64,000 nucleotides of DNA, from the NCBI GenBank assembly GCA_963704875.1, contig CAVPIA010000005.1:434001-498000 (forward strand), written 5' to 3'. The translations under genes were made by a program, and so were the position numbers. The notes beneath the pieces are model-generated. The model searched no databases. It was not told where the DNA came from and worked only from the letters and a program-made list of their open reading frames with translations. Source of the stretch: CAMYOC01 sp963704875 (lineage in GTDB: Bacteria; Pseudomonadota; Gammaproteobacteria; Steroidobacterales; XN24). Positions 1-8,283 of the stretch are shown here, one piece after another. How positions within the stretch are numbered: the first letter of the stretch is position 1; each line of letters starts with the position of its first letter.

Positions 1-389
1 TGAGCGGTGTGCTGTATTTCCTGCATCACGGAGACTGGCCACTGGCTCTGGTGATCTTTACCGCCAGTATCGCAGTGCCGATGAGCAAGATCGCCATGCT
101 GATGTATCTGCTGGTGTCGGTCCAGCGCCGTTCTGTGTGGCGGCCGGCAGACCGGACGCGAGTGTATCGTATCGTGGAGTTGATCGGCCGCTGGTCCATG
201 CTGGACATGTTTGTGGTGACCATCCTCGTTGCGCTGGTCCAGTTGGGATTCTTTGCTACTATGCATGCCGGCGCCGGCGCCCCGTACTTCGGCGCAGTCG
301 TCGTATTGACCATGCTCGCCGCACAGCAATTTGACCCCCGGCTGATCTGGGATACCGTGGAGGCACAAGATGACCGACAAGAAAGCTGA
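1..389 (+). CDS. pqiA: PqiA-family inner-membrane protein, C-terminal part
   Basis: This is the 3' end of a gene whose start lies before the window; the open frame runs from base 3. The visible 129 or so residues hold two hydrophobic segments (one before the PMSKIAML stretch, one around MFVVTILVALVQLGFF) and the motif WSMLDMFVV, which is typical of the second half of PqiA/YebS proteins. PqiA is the integral membrane partner of the MCE protein PqiB in the Pqi envelope lipid-transport complex. The stop overlaps the pqiB start by 20 bases, which indicates translational coupling. The GTG at 9 is internal and not a start. Identification rests on this motif and on the following pqiB and pqiC. Confidence 0.85.
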   Translation, partial: SGVLYFLHHGDWPLALVIFTASIAVPMSKIAMLMYLLVSVQRRSVWRPADRTRVYRIVELIGRWSMLDMFVVTILVALVQLGFFATMHAGAGAPYFGAVVVLTMLAAQQFDPRLIWDTVEAQDDRQES

Positions 390-1989
390 GCCCCAGCTGC
401 CATCAGGCGGGTATCCGGCGGCCGCGGTCAGCGCCAAGCGGGGTTTTTCCGTCGTCTGGCTGGTCCCGATCGTCGCCGCGCTGGTTGCACTCTGGCTGGT
501 ATACAAAAACATCAGCGAGACCGGGCCGACGGTCCAGATCAAGTTTGAAACCGGTGAGGGTCTGGTTGCAGGCAAGACCAAGATACGGTTCCGGGACGTG
601 GAAATCGGCGTCGTCACCGACGTGGACCTTGAAAAGGAGAAGGACGGAGATTTCACTGGTGGTGGCGCATGCTGAGCTGCACCCCTCCACCAAGGACTAC
701 CTGACCGAGAACACCCGGTTTTGGGCGGTCCGGGCTCATATCAGCGCGGGCCAGGTTGCCGCGCTTGGTACCTTGTTTTCCGGCGCGTATATCGCGATGG
801 ATGGGAATGCCGAGGGCAAGAAGACCAAAGATTTCGTTGCCCTGAAAAAGCCGCCAGTTATCGATCCCCGGTTTCCCGGCAAGCATTACAAGCTCAGCGT
901 GGATCGTCTGGGCGGTCTGAATCCCGGGAGCCCGGTGTATTACCGTCAGATCGAGGTGGGCATGATCACGGACTATGTATTGCAGGATGATGGCACCATC
1001 TTGCTCGATGTCTTTATCGAGACCCCTCACCACGAACGGATCTTTGACAACACCTTGTTCTGGAATGCAGGCGGGATTGATCTGAAGATCGACGCCAGCG
1101 GTGTATCACTCGACACCGAGAGCCTGATATCGGTTTTGATGGGTGGCGTCGCTTTCGATATTCCTCCTCGGGCGTCAGCGGGCGCCCCGGCGAAGGAAGA
1201 GACGGTGTTCCCGCTGTTCCGCAATCGGTCCCAGGCCAATGCGATTCAGTATACGATCACGAGGAAAAATATCTGCTGTTCTTCGATCAGTCTCTGCGCG
1301 GACTGCAGGTGGGGGCGCCCCTCGATTTCCGCGGACTGGATATAGGCGAGGTGGTCAGCATCGGTCTGGATGCTGATTTCAATCGCGACCAGATCCGAAT
1401 GCCGGTGGTGGTGGAGATTGAACCCGAACGATTCCGGATCGTCGGCAGCCCCGAAGAAGATGATTTGCTGGATAAGCTGATCGACCAGGGCCTGCGTGCC
1501 CAACTGACGATAGCCAATCTGGCGCTGGGGAAGAAGGCTGTGACTCTGGATTTCTTCCCGAATGCAGAACCGCCCCCGGTCGTTGCCGCGGGCAGGTATC
1601 CGGAGATTCCGACGATACGCTCGCCGGGCGCCGAGCTGATCAGCAATCTGGCGCAGATTTCTGCCGATTTAAAGACCGTGCCCTACGTGCAGATCGGTCA
1701 GGAAATGAAGACCGCACTCGACCAGGTGGGCACGACCATGGAGGAGGCGCGCACCTTGCTTGCCACCGCCAACACCGACATTGCGCCGCGTCTGGCGGCT
1801 TCATTGGCCGAGGCTGAGTCGACGCTGGCGGCCACTCGCGCCATGGTGGCCACCAATTCGGTGACGCGAACGGAATTGAACCGTCTTCTGATCGAACTGA
1901 GCGACGCGGCGGAAGCGATCGCAGCCGTCGCCGAGTATCTTGAACAACATCCCGAAGCGCTGATCTTTGGCAAGGAGAAGACGCAGTGA
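370..1989 (+). pseudogene. pqiB: PqiB MCE-domain protein, interrupted by two compensating frameshifts
   Basis: The product would be a single-span inner-membrane protein with three MCE domains that forms a periplasmic channel for lipid traffic. The N-terminus in frame 1 (370-~655) has a transmembrane segment near residues 25-45 and the start of the first MCE domain. Homology then continues in frame 2 (~655-1250: ENTRFWAVRAHIS, GLNPGSPVYYRQIEVG) and returns to frame 1 (~1250-1989: YLLFFDQSLRGLQVGAPLDF, then a helical C-terminus). Frame 1 stops at 673-675. One extra base near 645-660 and one missing base near 1245-1256 would explain everything. The net effect on frame is zero, so either sequencing errors or a genuinely broken gene is possible. 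The intact upstream overlap with pqiA and downstream overlap with pqiC favour a gene that is functional in the organism. Confidence 0.8.
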
Positions 1990-2603
1990 GACAAGCAGCC
2001 AGAGTCATGCTGATGACGAGCATGTTGTACGCATTTATCAGCGTGGCAGGCTGCGCTCATCGCAGTCCGAACGTTTCCTTCTACACTTTAACGCCGCAAG
2101 CAGCGGCCACCGGCAATGCGGTGCAGGTCGCAGACAAGCCGGTGTCCGTGATTGTGGGTCCGGCCGATTTTCCCAGGGCCTTGCGACGTGCCCAGTTGGC
2201 GACGCGCTCCGGGCCGAACAAGATCGAGTTCGACCAGTTCAATCGATGGGCCGGCTCGCTGGACAGTGATTTCCTTGGCACGGTCGGCAGCAACCTGAGT
2301 GCGCTGCTCGGCAGCAATCGGATAGCGGTATATCCCAACGTTCCGGTATTTGCCGTGGACTACCAGGTGAGCTTTGAAGTCCAGCGTTTCGATAGCGATG
2401 CCGACGGATTGGTGACGCTGGAAACGCGTTGGGTGCTGCAGGCCGGCGATACTGCGGCGGCCGTTTACGTCGGCCAGTTCAATGACACTCGCATGGCGGC
2501 TTCCACCGATCCATCAGCCACCGTCGCCGCGCACAGCGAGCTGGTTGCAGCCCTGAGTCAGGATATCGCTGCACAAATCCGCCAGGACGTCGCCGGTCCC
2601 TAG
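1986..2603 (+). CDS. pqiC: PqiC-like outer-membrane lipoprotein
   Basis: The product is about 205 residues with a lipoprotein signal: a short hydrophobic stretch ending in the lipobox VAGC, with Cys near residue 23. The mature part begins RSPNVSFYTLTP, the FYTL element typical of the ABC-type transport auxiliary lipoprotein family to which PqiC/YmbA belongs. PqiC anchors the PqiB tube at the outer membrane. The GTG start at 1986 overlaps the pqiB stop (TGA 1987-1989); ATG codons at 2007 and 2013 are alternatives but would shorten the signal peptide. The last gene of the pqiABC operon, it ends in a hairpin whose left arm contains its stop codon. Confidence 0.85.
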   Translation: MRQAARVMLMTSMLYAFISVAGCAHRSPNVSFYTLTPQAAATGNAVQVADKPVSVIVGPADFPRALRRAQLATRSGPNKIEFDQFNRWAGSLDSDFLGTVGSNLSALLGSNRIAVYPNVPVFAVDYQVSFEVQRFDSDADGLVTLETRWVLQAGDTAAAVYVGQFNDTRMAASTDPSATVAAHSELVAALSQDIAAQIRQDVAGP

Positions 2604-2638
2604 TGTCCTCTTCGCTTAGTTCGCTAACGGGACACTAG
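2600..2638. terminator. Hairpin between convergent pqiC and yqgE
   Basis: CTAGTGTCC (2600-2608) pairs perfectly with GGACACTAG (2630-2638). Inside is a smaller stem, TTAG/CTAA, closed by a TTCG tetraloop (2616-2627). The pqiC stop TAG (2601-2603) sits in the left arm and the yqgE stop (CTA at 2635-2637, read as TAG on the minus strand) in the right arm. There is no U-tract, so it may act with Rho or as a bidirectional mRNA end. It could also be one copy of a dispersed repeat; I see no second copy in the window. Confidence 0.55.
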
Positions 2639-3300
2639 CGCCGCGCGTAGATGACTGCAGGGCCGGGATCGGCGGACCCGGCCGCGTCCACGCTTAGCGG
2701 TCGCGCGTCGGGCAGCAGACGCTGCCAGTCGGGGCCTTCAGGGGTCTTGAACAACAGGTCTATTTGCGCCGGCACGACGTGCCAGCCTCCGGCAGCAATT
2801 TCGCGATCCAGTTGTCCCGGGGCCCAGCCGGCGTGGCCGGCAAATATCCTCATTCGCTCTGTCGCAAAATCGCTGGCCGGCAACGCGAGCAGCGCTTTCT
2901 CGCTGGCCGATATATACACATCCCCGGTTACTGCGATGGCATCACCGGTATCTGGCGCAGTGTCTGAGCGAAACAGAACCATCATGCGGTCCAGCATGAG
3001 CGGACCGCCAAAAAAAACCGGCCCGCCGTAGTCGGCCAACTGGTCGATGTCCGGCATGACCTCCCGGGGCGTGACCCGGGTCGGGCGATTGACAATGATG
3101 CCCATTGCGCCGTCTTTGTCATGCCGGATGATCAGCACGACCGACTTTGCGAAGTTGGGGTCAGGCAGATCGCGAACCGCGACCAGGAACCGTGCTGCCT
3201 GAGTATCGGTATCTGCCAGGGCGGGGCCTCCTGATGAGCTCATCACGGCCAGCGCGAGGGATGCAGCCGCGATCCGCTGCGCGGCCCTACGCATCTTCAT
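2635..3300 (-). CDS. YqgE/AlgH-family protein with signal peptide
   Basis: The 221-residue product starts with a clear secretory signal (basic MKMRRAAQR, then AAASLALAVM, cleavage after GGPALA near residue 29). Directly after it comes the conserved YqgE/AlgH (UPF0301) domain: FLVAVRDLPDPNFAKSVVLI, GAMGIIVNRPT, YGGPVFFGGP and FAGHAGWAPGQL. Ordinary YqgE proteins are about 185 residues, cytoplasmic and without a leader; their function is not established. Here the whole domain appears to be exported. The start overlaps the end of the upstream amidotransferase by 14 bases, so the two are probably co-transcribed. The family call is firm; the periplasmic location is inferred from the leader alone. 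Confidence 0.85.
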   Translation of the reverse strand: MKMRRAAQRIAAASLALAVMSSSGGPALADTDTQAARFLVAVRDLPDPNFAKSVVLIIRHDKDGAMGIIVNRPTRVTPREVMPDIDQLADYGGPVFFGGPLMLDRMMVLFRSDTAPDTGDAIAVTGDVYISASEKALLALPASDFATERMRIFAGHAGWAPGQLDREIAAGGWHVVPAQIDLLFKTPEGPDWQRLLPDARPLSVDAAGSADPGPAVIYARR

Positions 3301-4030
3301 TTATGTTGCCGGTCGAATTCGCGATCCACCGATCCAGAATGTTGCTCATGATCGAGTTGTTCTGTCGTGACAACTGCTCGGTCCTGATAAGAATAGTCTC
3401 GGCGCTCTGGACAAAGCGATGTTCATTCAATTGATCTGCATCCCGTGCGACCAGCATTGCCGCCCATTCCGGCGTGACTTCAAGATGAAATTGCAGGGCC
3501 GCATGGGGACCCCAGACAAAACCCTGGTTTTCATAGGCATCCGTGCTGGCAATATGGATCGCCCCGTCAGGAATTCCAAATGTGTCCTGATGCCAGAAAA
3601 AGGATGTGAACTCAGTGGGAAGAGATGCGCCTGGCCATGACTCCGCTGCGGCCTCTGTCAGGCGCACCGGAAACCAGCCGATCTCGGGATGGCTCCCGGC
3701 CGACACCGGCGCACCGAGCACGCGTGCCAGCATCTGCGCGCCGAGGCAGATGCCAAACACGGGTTTGTCTGCATTCACAGCCTGCTCGACCAGATGGCAT
3801 TCAGCGGCGATCCACCGGTGCGTCCGTTCGTCTCGGAGGCTCATCGGGCCGCCCATCACGATCAGTCCGTCGAAGTCGGCCAGCCGAGGTAAGCGGGCAC
3901 CGCCGGCAACCTGCACCGGGTCCAGGAAATGACCTTTTTCACGCGCCCAGCGTGGCAGAAAGGCGGGACCGTCAAAAGCCGCATGCTGAAGACACTTGAG
4001 CCTGATCGGGCTTCCTGGTGCAGAATCCAT
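3287..4030 (-). CDS. Class I (type 1) glutamine amidotransferase-like protein
   Basis: A 247-residue stand-alone GATase domain. The nucleophile motif is GICLGAQMLARVLG, with Cys near residue 85, and the catalytic His/Glu motif is LQFHLEVTPEWAAML; the strand with DGLIVMGGPMS is also present. The family includes GMP-synthase-like amidotransferases and peptidases that hydrolyse gamma-glutamyl bonds; the natural substrate here is not evident. I take the ATG at 4030 (MDSAPGSPI) rather than the longer frame to 4075, because homologues start just before the first beta strand. It lies 63 bases downstream of the TGS GTPase and overlaps yqgE by 14 bases. Confidence 0.8.
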   Translation of the reverse strand: MDSAPGSPIRLKCLQHAAFDGPAFLPRWAREKGHFLDPVQVAGGARLPRLADFDGLIVMGGPMSLRDERTHRWIAAECHLVEQAVNADKPVFGICLGAQMLARVLGAPVSAGSHPEIGWFPVRLTEAAAESWPGASLPTEFTSFFWHQDTFGIPDGAIHIASTDAYENQGFVWGPHAALQFHLEVTPEWAAMLVARDADQLNEHRFVQSAETILIRTEQLSRQNNSIMSNILDRWIANSTGNINEDA

Positions 4031-4093
4031 CGAGTGTTTTTTTCCTTGTCGATCTGCCTGTTGAACGGTCACCATCTGCTGCGCAACAAGTCG

Positions 4094-5119
4094 CTAGTCC
4101 ATGTGCAGCTCGACGATGTCGCCGTCCTCTACTCTGTGTTCCGGCCCGACCTGCTGGCCATCGTACACCGAGGCACCCCAGATGCGAGCGAAGCGCAGCG
4201 AGGCGGCCATGTCCTGGTGGACCCGGGCGGCGACGTCCGTCACCGAGTCACCACCGAACACCGTGAACGGCTTATGCATGTCCGGCGCTTTACCGGGAGT
4301 TTTTGTGTAGACCCTCACCACATCAAGATGTTCGAACAGGAATGAACCGATACGGTCGAGCCCGTGACCTGTTTCTGCCGAGGTACCTATGGCCGGGAGG
4401 CTCAAATCGAGCAGGTCCTCCAGGACCTCGATCTCGCCTGGCCCCGGGTCCAGATCCCGCTTGTTCGCCAACATCAGGCCTGGCAACTCGATGCGGAAGG
4501 GGTCTTCCTGTTGAGATGCTGCGGGTTCCGGCCGCGCTCCGCCGCCGGGCCAGGCAGCAGTCAATCCGATTTTGTGTCCATCCAGCCACTCCAGCACGTA
4601 CGCCAGTTGTTCAGTACAGGCTGGGTCAGATAGATCGACCACCAGCATGGCCGCATCAGCCGTCTGTAACGCGGTGGGCAACCAGGGAGCGGTGAAATCT
4701 GCCCCGATCGACGGCAGATCCAGAATCTGAAAATGCACGTCTTCCCAGGCCAGCATGCCCGGTTGAGCCTGGCGGGTAGTAAACGGATAGGCGCCGATTT
4801 CCGATCTGGCCCCTGTCAGTCGATTGTGCAGCGCCGATTTGCCCGAATTTGGCGGACCCAGCATCGCCACCTGAGCGGCGCCTTCCCGGCGTACTGAGTG
4901 GCTCTGAGCACCTCGCTTCCCGCCTTTCCTGGGGCCGGCAAGCTCATCGCTCAACTGCTTGATCCGACTCTTGATATCACCCTGGAGGTGCTCGGTCCCC
5001 TTGTGTTTGGGAATCGTGCGCAACATCTGCCGCAGGCAATCGAGTCGCTCCCTCGGATCACGGGCCTTGCGAAACGCGGCCTCGGCCTTCTTGTATTCCG
5101 GGCTGACATTAGTCGGCAT
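4094..5119 (-). CDS. DRG/Obg-type GTPase with C-terminal TGS domain
   Basis: The 341-residue product has the layout of DRG proteins: a helical N-terminus with IPKHKGTEHLQGDIKSRI, a G domain and a TGS domain at the C-terminus. G1 is GPPNSGKSA near residue 89, G4 is NKRD, and G5 is probably TSAE. G3 is DLPSIG, where most Obg/DRG proteins have DxPG. The TGS part runs from VRVYTKTPGKAPD to VEDGDIVELHMD. DRG-type GTPases act on ribosomes in archaea and eukaryotes; the role of bacterial members is unclear. The ATG at 5119 has GGAG eight bases upstream, better than the GTG at 5137. Confidence 0.85.
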   Translation of the reverse strand: MPTNVSPEYKKAEAAFRKARDPRERLDCLRQMLRTIPKHKGTEHLQGDIKSRIKQLSDELAGPRKGGKRGAQSHSVRREGAAQVAMLGPPNSGKSALHNRLTGARSEIGAYPFTTRQAQPGMLAWEDVHFQILDLPSIGADFTAPWLPTALQTADAAMLVVDLSDPACTEQLAYVLEWLDGHKIGLTAAWPGGGARPEPAASQQEDPFRIELPGLMLANKRDLDPGPGEIEVLEDLLDLSLPAIGTSAETGHGLDRIGSFLFEHLDVVRVYTKTPGKAPDMHKPFTVFGGDSVTDVAARVHQDMAASLRFARIWGASVYDGQQVGPEHRVEDGDIVELHMD

Positions 5120-5191
5120 TTGACAGACTCCGGTCACACACCGCTTGCGCAGCGTTCATGTGATGACTGGATAAGCTGGCCGGACGCAAGT

Positions 5192-6310
5192 TCATGCCTT
5201 GCCGCCCTGGAATGCATGCCGGACGATTTCTTCGAGCCGCTTATGTTGCGCGGAACAGGCATGGAAAGCAGACAATTGCCCACGGGCGCGCACCTGGTTG
5301 TGCTCGCTGCGACTGGCATACACCTGCGGGTCCCAGCCAAAATAAGATTCCTGCACAGCGTCGGCACAGAAGCGCGTTGCCAGTTCAATCAAAATGGTCC
5401 GCGTCGCCAGCACGATCGTTTGCCATTCCGGCTCGGTGATCCAATCGCCGGTCTCGCTGGCATAAGCGATGATGGCCGCCTCGAACAGATCTGCTGAGAA
5501 GCGGGCGTCGGTGGAATCCTCACCCGCAGCATTGCACCATGAGCGCATGGCGTCGCCCATTTCAAGCGGCAGCGGCATAAGTCCGAGCGTATCCAGATCG
5601 ACCAGGCATAGGGCCTTGATACCGTTGTCATCGAACAGGATATTGTTGATCTTGGGGTCGCCATGGACCACTCGATCCGGTGTCTCGGGGAGCGCGGGCA
5701 GTGTCGCCGCGAGATCCAGTATTTCCTCGGCCAATGGCCTGATCTTTCGCATGTGCCGATGTGCCTGGCTGAGCTGCGTGGCCTGGCGAAGGTTATTCAG
5801 ATGCGCCTGGGTGTCATGAACACCCAATCTGGGTTGCCGAAAGCGGTGCTTGAACCCGACCAGCGCGCTATGGAAACGGCCGAGCAAGGCGCCGGCCTCT
5901 CTCGCCTGGCCTGTGCCGCCGAGCATGTCAAGACTTAGCCCGGGGACCCAACTGAGCAGACGCCACACCTCGCCATCCTGAGTCACTGAAGCCGAGCCGC
6001 TGCGTGTGCGTATCAATCGCGGCGTCCGTAATCCCTTTGAATCGAGAAACCTGGTTGCTGCATCGATATCTTCGTTCACCCCGGCTGGGAAGAGGGGGTT
6101 CACTGCCTGCAGGACCCGGCGCTCCCCGGCGTCGAATTCAAGCAAGAAGGTCTGATTGATCAAGCCCCGTCCAAGACGGCGGATTCCCTGCGGCATGGGA
6201 CCGAAGTGCTTTGCCACAAGACCTGCGATTGCGGCCTTGCGCGGAGGCGAGAGTGTTTCGGCAGCGTTGGACACGGTGCAAAGCATGATGCCCGGGGCAC
6301 GGATTTTCAA
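5192..6310 (-). CDS. APH-family kinase, N-acetylhexosamine 1-kinase-like
   Basis: A 372-residue aminoglycoside-phosphotransferase-fold protein. The catalytic loop is VVHGDPKINNILFDD and the metal-binding Asp motif is CLVDLDTLGLM, followed by MGDAMRSWCN. The N-terminal nucleotide-binding region has LGRGLINQTFLLEF. This combination (HGDxKxNN, then DLDT, then GDAxR) resembles N-acetylhexosamine 1-kinase (NahK) type small-molecule kinases more than antibiotic-resistance enzymes or the APH-fold homoserine kinase. The substrate is probably a sugar or amino sugar, but this is inferred. ATG codons at 6310 and 6286 are both possible starts. It lies 72 bases upstream of the TGS GTPase and is divergent from the histidine kinase. 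Confidence 0.75.
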   Translation of the reverse strand: MKIRAPGIMLCTVSNAAETLSPPRKAAIAGLVAKHFGPMPQGIRRLGRGLINQTFLLEFDAGERRVLQAVNPLFPAGVNEDIDAATRFLDSKGLRTPRLIRTRSGSASVTQDGEVWRLLSWVPGLSLDMLGGTGQAREAGALLGRFHSALVGFKHRFRQPRLGVHDTQAHLNNLRQATQLSQAHRHMRKIRPLAEEILDLAATLPALPETPDRVVHGDPKINNILFDDNGIKALCLVDLDTLGLMPLPLEMGDAMRSWCNAAGEDSTDARFSADLFEAAIIAYASETGDWITEPEWQTIVLATRTILIELATRFCADAVQESYFGWDPQVYASRSEHNQVRARGQLSAFHACSAQHKRLEEIVRHAFQGGKA

Positions 6311-6432
6311 TCCTGACGGCCGGTTCTGGCCACCGGGGCTACTGCCGCTAACCAGGACCTGGATCAGTTCGCGGCTGTCTCCTGACTGTTATGATCGGGA
6401 TGGAATTGTGTTCGTGTAACTGTCGCAGGCAT

Positions 6433-8283
6433 ATGACGCAAACCGGAAAGCCAAGTCAGCAATCCTACCTGCAATCGGACCTGAAATCGGTCGATGCTCG
6501 CCGGTTCCCCTGGTTATGGGTGGGCAGCGCGTTCTTGCTGACTGTCCTGATGTTTGCGGGGCTAGCCTGGCATGTCCGATCTTCTTTCGAGGTGGGTCGC
6601 GAAGTTGCCGAATCGTATGTTGCCAGTGATCGCTTGCGCGACCTGATGACTGAACTGCAGCAGCAACTCGCCACCACGGCCATCCTGCTGATCGCGACCC
6701 ATGATCCCTCATGGAAAGTCCGACACATGGAGGTGGAGTCGAAACTGCAGACAGCGCTGCGCGAGACAATCGGTAACACCGAGTCCGGGTACAACACTGC
6801 GGCGCTGATCGAGGCGGGCGAAGCCATCCGCGAACTCAGCGCTCTGGAGGCAGAGGCGACCTCGCTGGCGGAGTGGGGGGAGGTCAACGAAGCGCTGGCG
6901 CTGTTGTCTGGTGATGAATACCGGGACATCCAGCAACGGTTTCTGGCAGCTTCGCAGTTGTTTATCGATGATCATCGGCGTTTCCTCAACGAACGGCTGG
7001 CACTGCAGGCTGAGCGTGAGGTGCAGTCGGTAGGCGTCGCGTTCCTGATCTTGCTGCTGAGCCTGGCGATCTGGGTCGCCCTGGTACGCCGTTTGCGTCG
7101 TTGGGGTACTGCGCTGGACAGGGAATCCGGTATTCGGCGCCAGTTGGAAGCCGAGTTGCTCCAGGCGCAGAAGATGGAGGCCGTGGGTCGGCTCGCCAGC
7201 GGCATCGCGCATGACTTCCGCAACCTGCTGACGGCGATCCGCGGTTACGTAACGCTTGCACGCGACAAAATCCCCAGTCTGCATCCAGCGCGCCATGCAC
7301 TGGGCCGGGTGGAGGAAGCCGCAGACCAGGCCGAAGGCGTGATACGCGGGCTGCTGACGTTTGGTCGCCGGTCTGTCGCCGAGAAAAAGGCAGTGGATCT
7401 GGGGGTGCTGATCAACCGCGGCGCTGCCTGGGCGCAGCGCATGGTGCCGCCAACGGTGCGCCTGGATACCCGGGTGCAGGAGGACGAGGACGGGTTGTGG
7501 GTGCTTGCCGATCCGGTTCAATTGCAGCAGGTCCTGCTCAACCTGGTGGTGAACGCCTGTGATGCGATGCCGGGGGGCGGCAGCCTGGAAATTGCCGCGC
7601 AGCGGATTACGGATGGGTCGACCGATGCCATCAGCATGTCAGTCCGCGACACCGGCTGTGGAATGAGCGAAGAAGTTGCCGCCCGAGCGCTGGAGCCGTT
7701 CTTTACGACCAAGTCGATCAGCGAAGGCACGGGCCTCGGTCTATCGATGGCGCATGGCATTGTGACCCAGCATGGCGGGGTGCTGAGTCTTGATTCTGCG
7801 CCCGGCAGCGGCACAACCGTGAGCATCCACTTGCCCTCAATTCCAGCGCCATTGGAATCTGAACCCGGATCCGACGGCATCGCTGATGCGTCGGAAGAGA
7901 TGGGACATGTTCTGCTTGCGGAGCCGCATGATTATGTCAGGCAGATCATGACCGCGGCTCTTGAAGCAGCCGGGTACACTGTTTCGGCGATGGCCAGCGC
8001 TGGTTTATTGCTCGAACAATTAGAGCGCGCGTCAGACGGACCAGCATTGGTTGTGCTCAATTCGGATCTGCCCGGAATCGCAAGCCGCGGCCCGGTGCTG
8101 TGGTTGCGCACGTCCGGTTATCAGGGGCCCGTGCTGTTGATGAGCGGCGACCCGGATTCAGATGTCGGGGATTTGGATGACGGTCAGGTCATGCTGCTGC
8201 CCAAGCCGGTCAGCATGGCGCAACTGAAGCGCCTGGCGCTTGGTATGACGCGCAGTAAATCGGAGCGGAAAACAGTCAGATGA
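6433..8283 (+). CDS. Membrane hybrid histidine kinase with degenerate receiver
   Basis: About 616 residues from the ATG at 6433 (a longer reading starts at 6391). A transmembrane helix near residues 25-47 and another near 200-220 enclose a helical periplasmic sensor of about 150 residues. The H box SGIAHDFRNLLTAI carries the phosphorylated His near residue 260. ATPase boxes follow: VNACDAMPGGG (N), DTGCGM (G1), EPFFTTK (F), GTGLGLS (G2). A receiver-like domain ends the protein, but at the phospho-acceptor position it has Asn (codon 8059-8061, in LVVLNSDLPG) and its acidic pocket reads AEPHD; the LPKPVS lysine is kept. It should therefore not accept phosphate. The stop overlaps the response-regulator start (ATGA). 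The signal is unknown. Confidence 0.85.
   Translation: MTQTGKPSQQSYLQSDLKSVDARRFPWLWVGSAFLLTVLMFAGLAWHVRSSFEVGREVAESYVASDRLRDLMTELQQQLATTAILLIATHDPSWKVRHMEVESKLQTALRETIGNTESGYNTAALIEAGEAIRELSALEAEATSLAEWGEVNEALALLSGDEYRDIQQRFLAASQLFIDDHRRFLNERLALQAEREVQSVGVAFLILLLSLAIWVALVRRLRRWGTALDRESGIRRQLEAELLQAQKMEAVGRLASGIAHDFRNLLTAIRGYVTLARDKIPSLHPARHALGRVEEAADQAEGVIRGLLTFGRRSVAEKKAVDLGVLINRGAAWAQRMVPPTVRLDTRVQEDEDGLWVLADPVQLQQVLLNLVVNACDAMPGGGSLEIAAQRITDGSTDAISMSVRDTGCGMSEEVAARALEPFFTTKSISEGTGLGLSMAHGIVTQHGGVLSLDSAPGSGTTVSIHLPSIPAPLESEPGSDGIADASEEMGHVLLAEPHDYVRQIMTAALEAAGYTVSAMASAGLLLEQLERASDGPALVVLNSDLPGIASRGPVLWLRTSGYQGPVLLMSGDPDSDVGDLDDGQVMLLPKPVSMAQLKRLALGMTRSKSERKTVR

Noticed and set aside
4094..5119. 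DRG-like gene as eukaryotic or archaeal contamination
   Set aside because: Its base composition, overlaps and spacing fit the surrounding bacterial operon.
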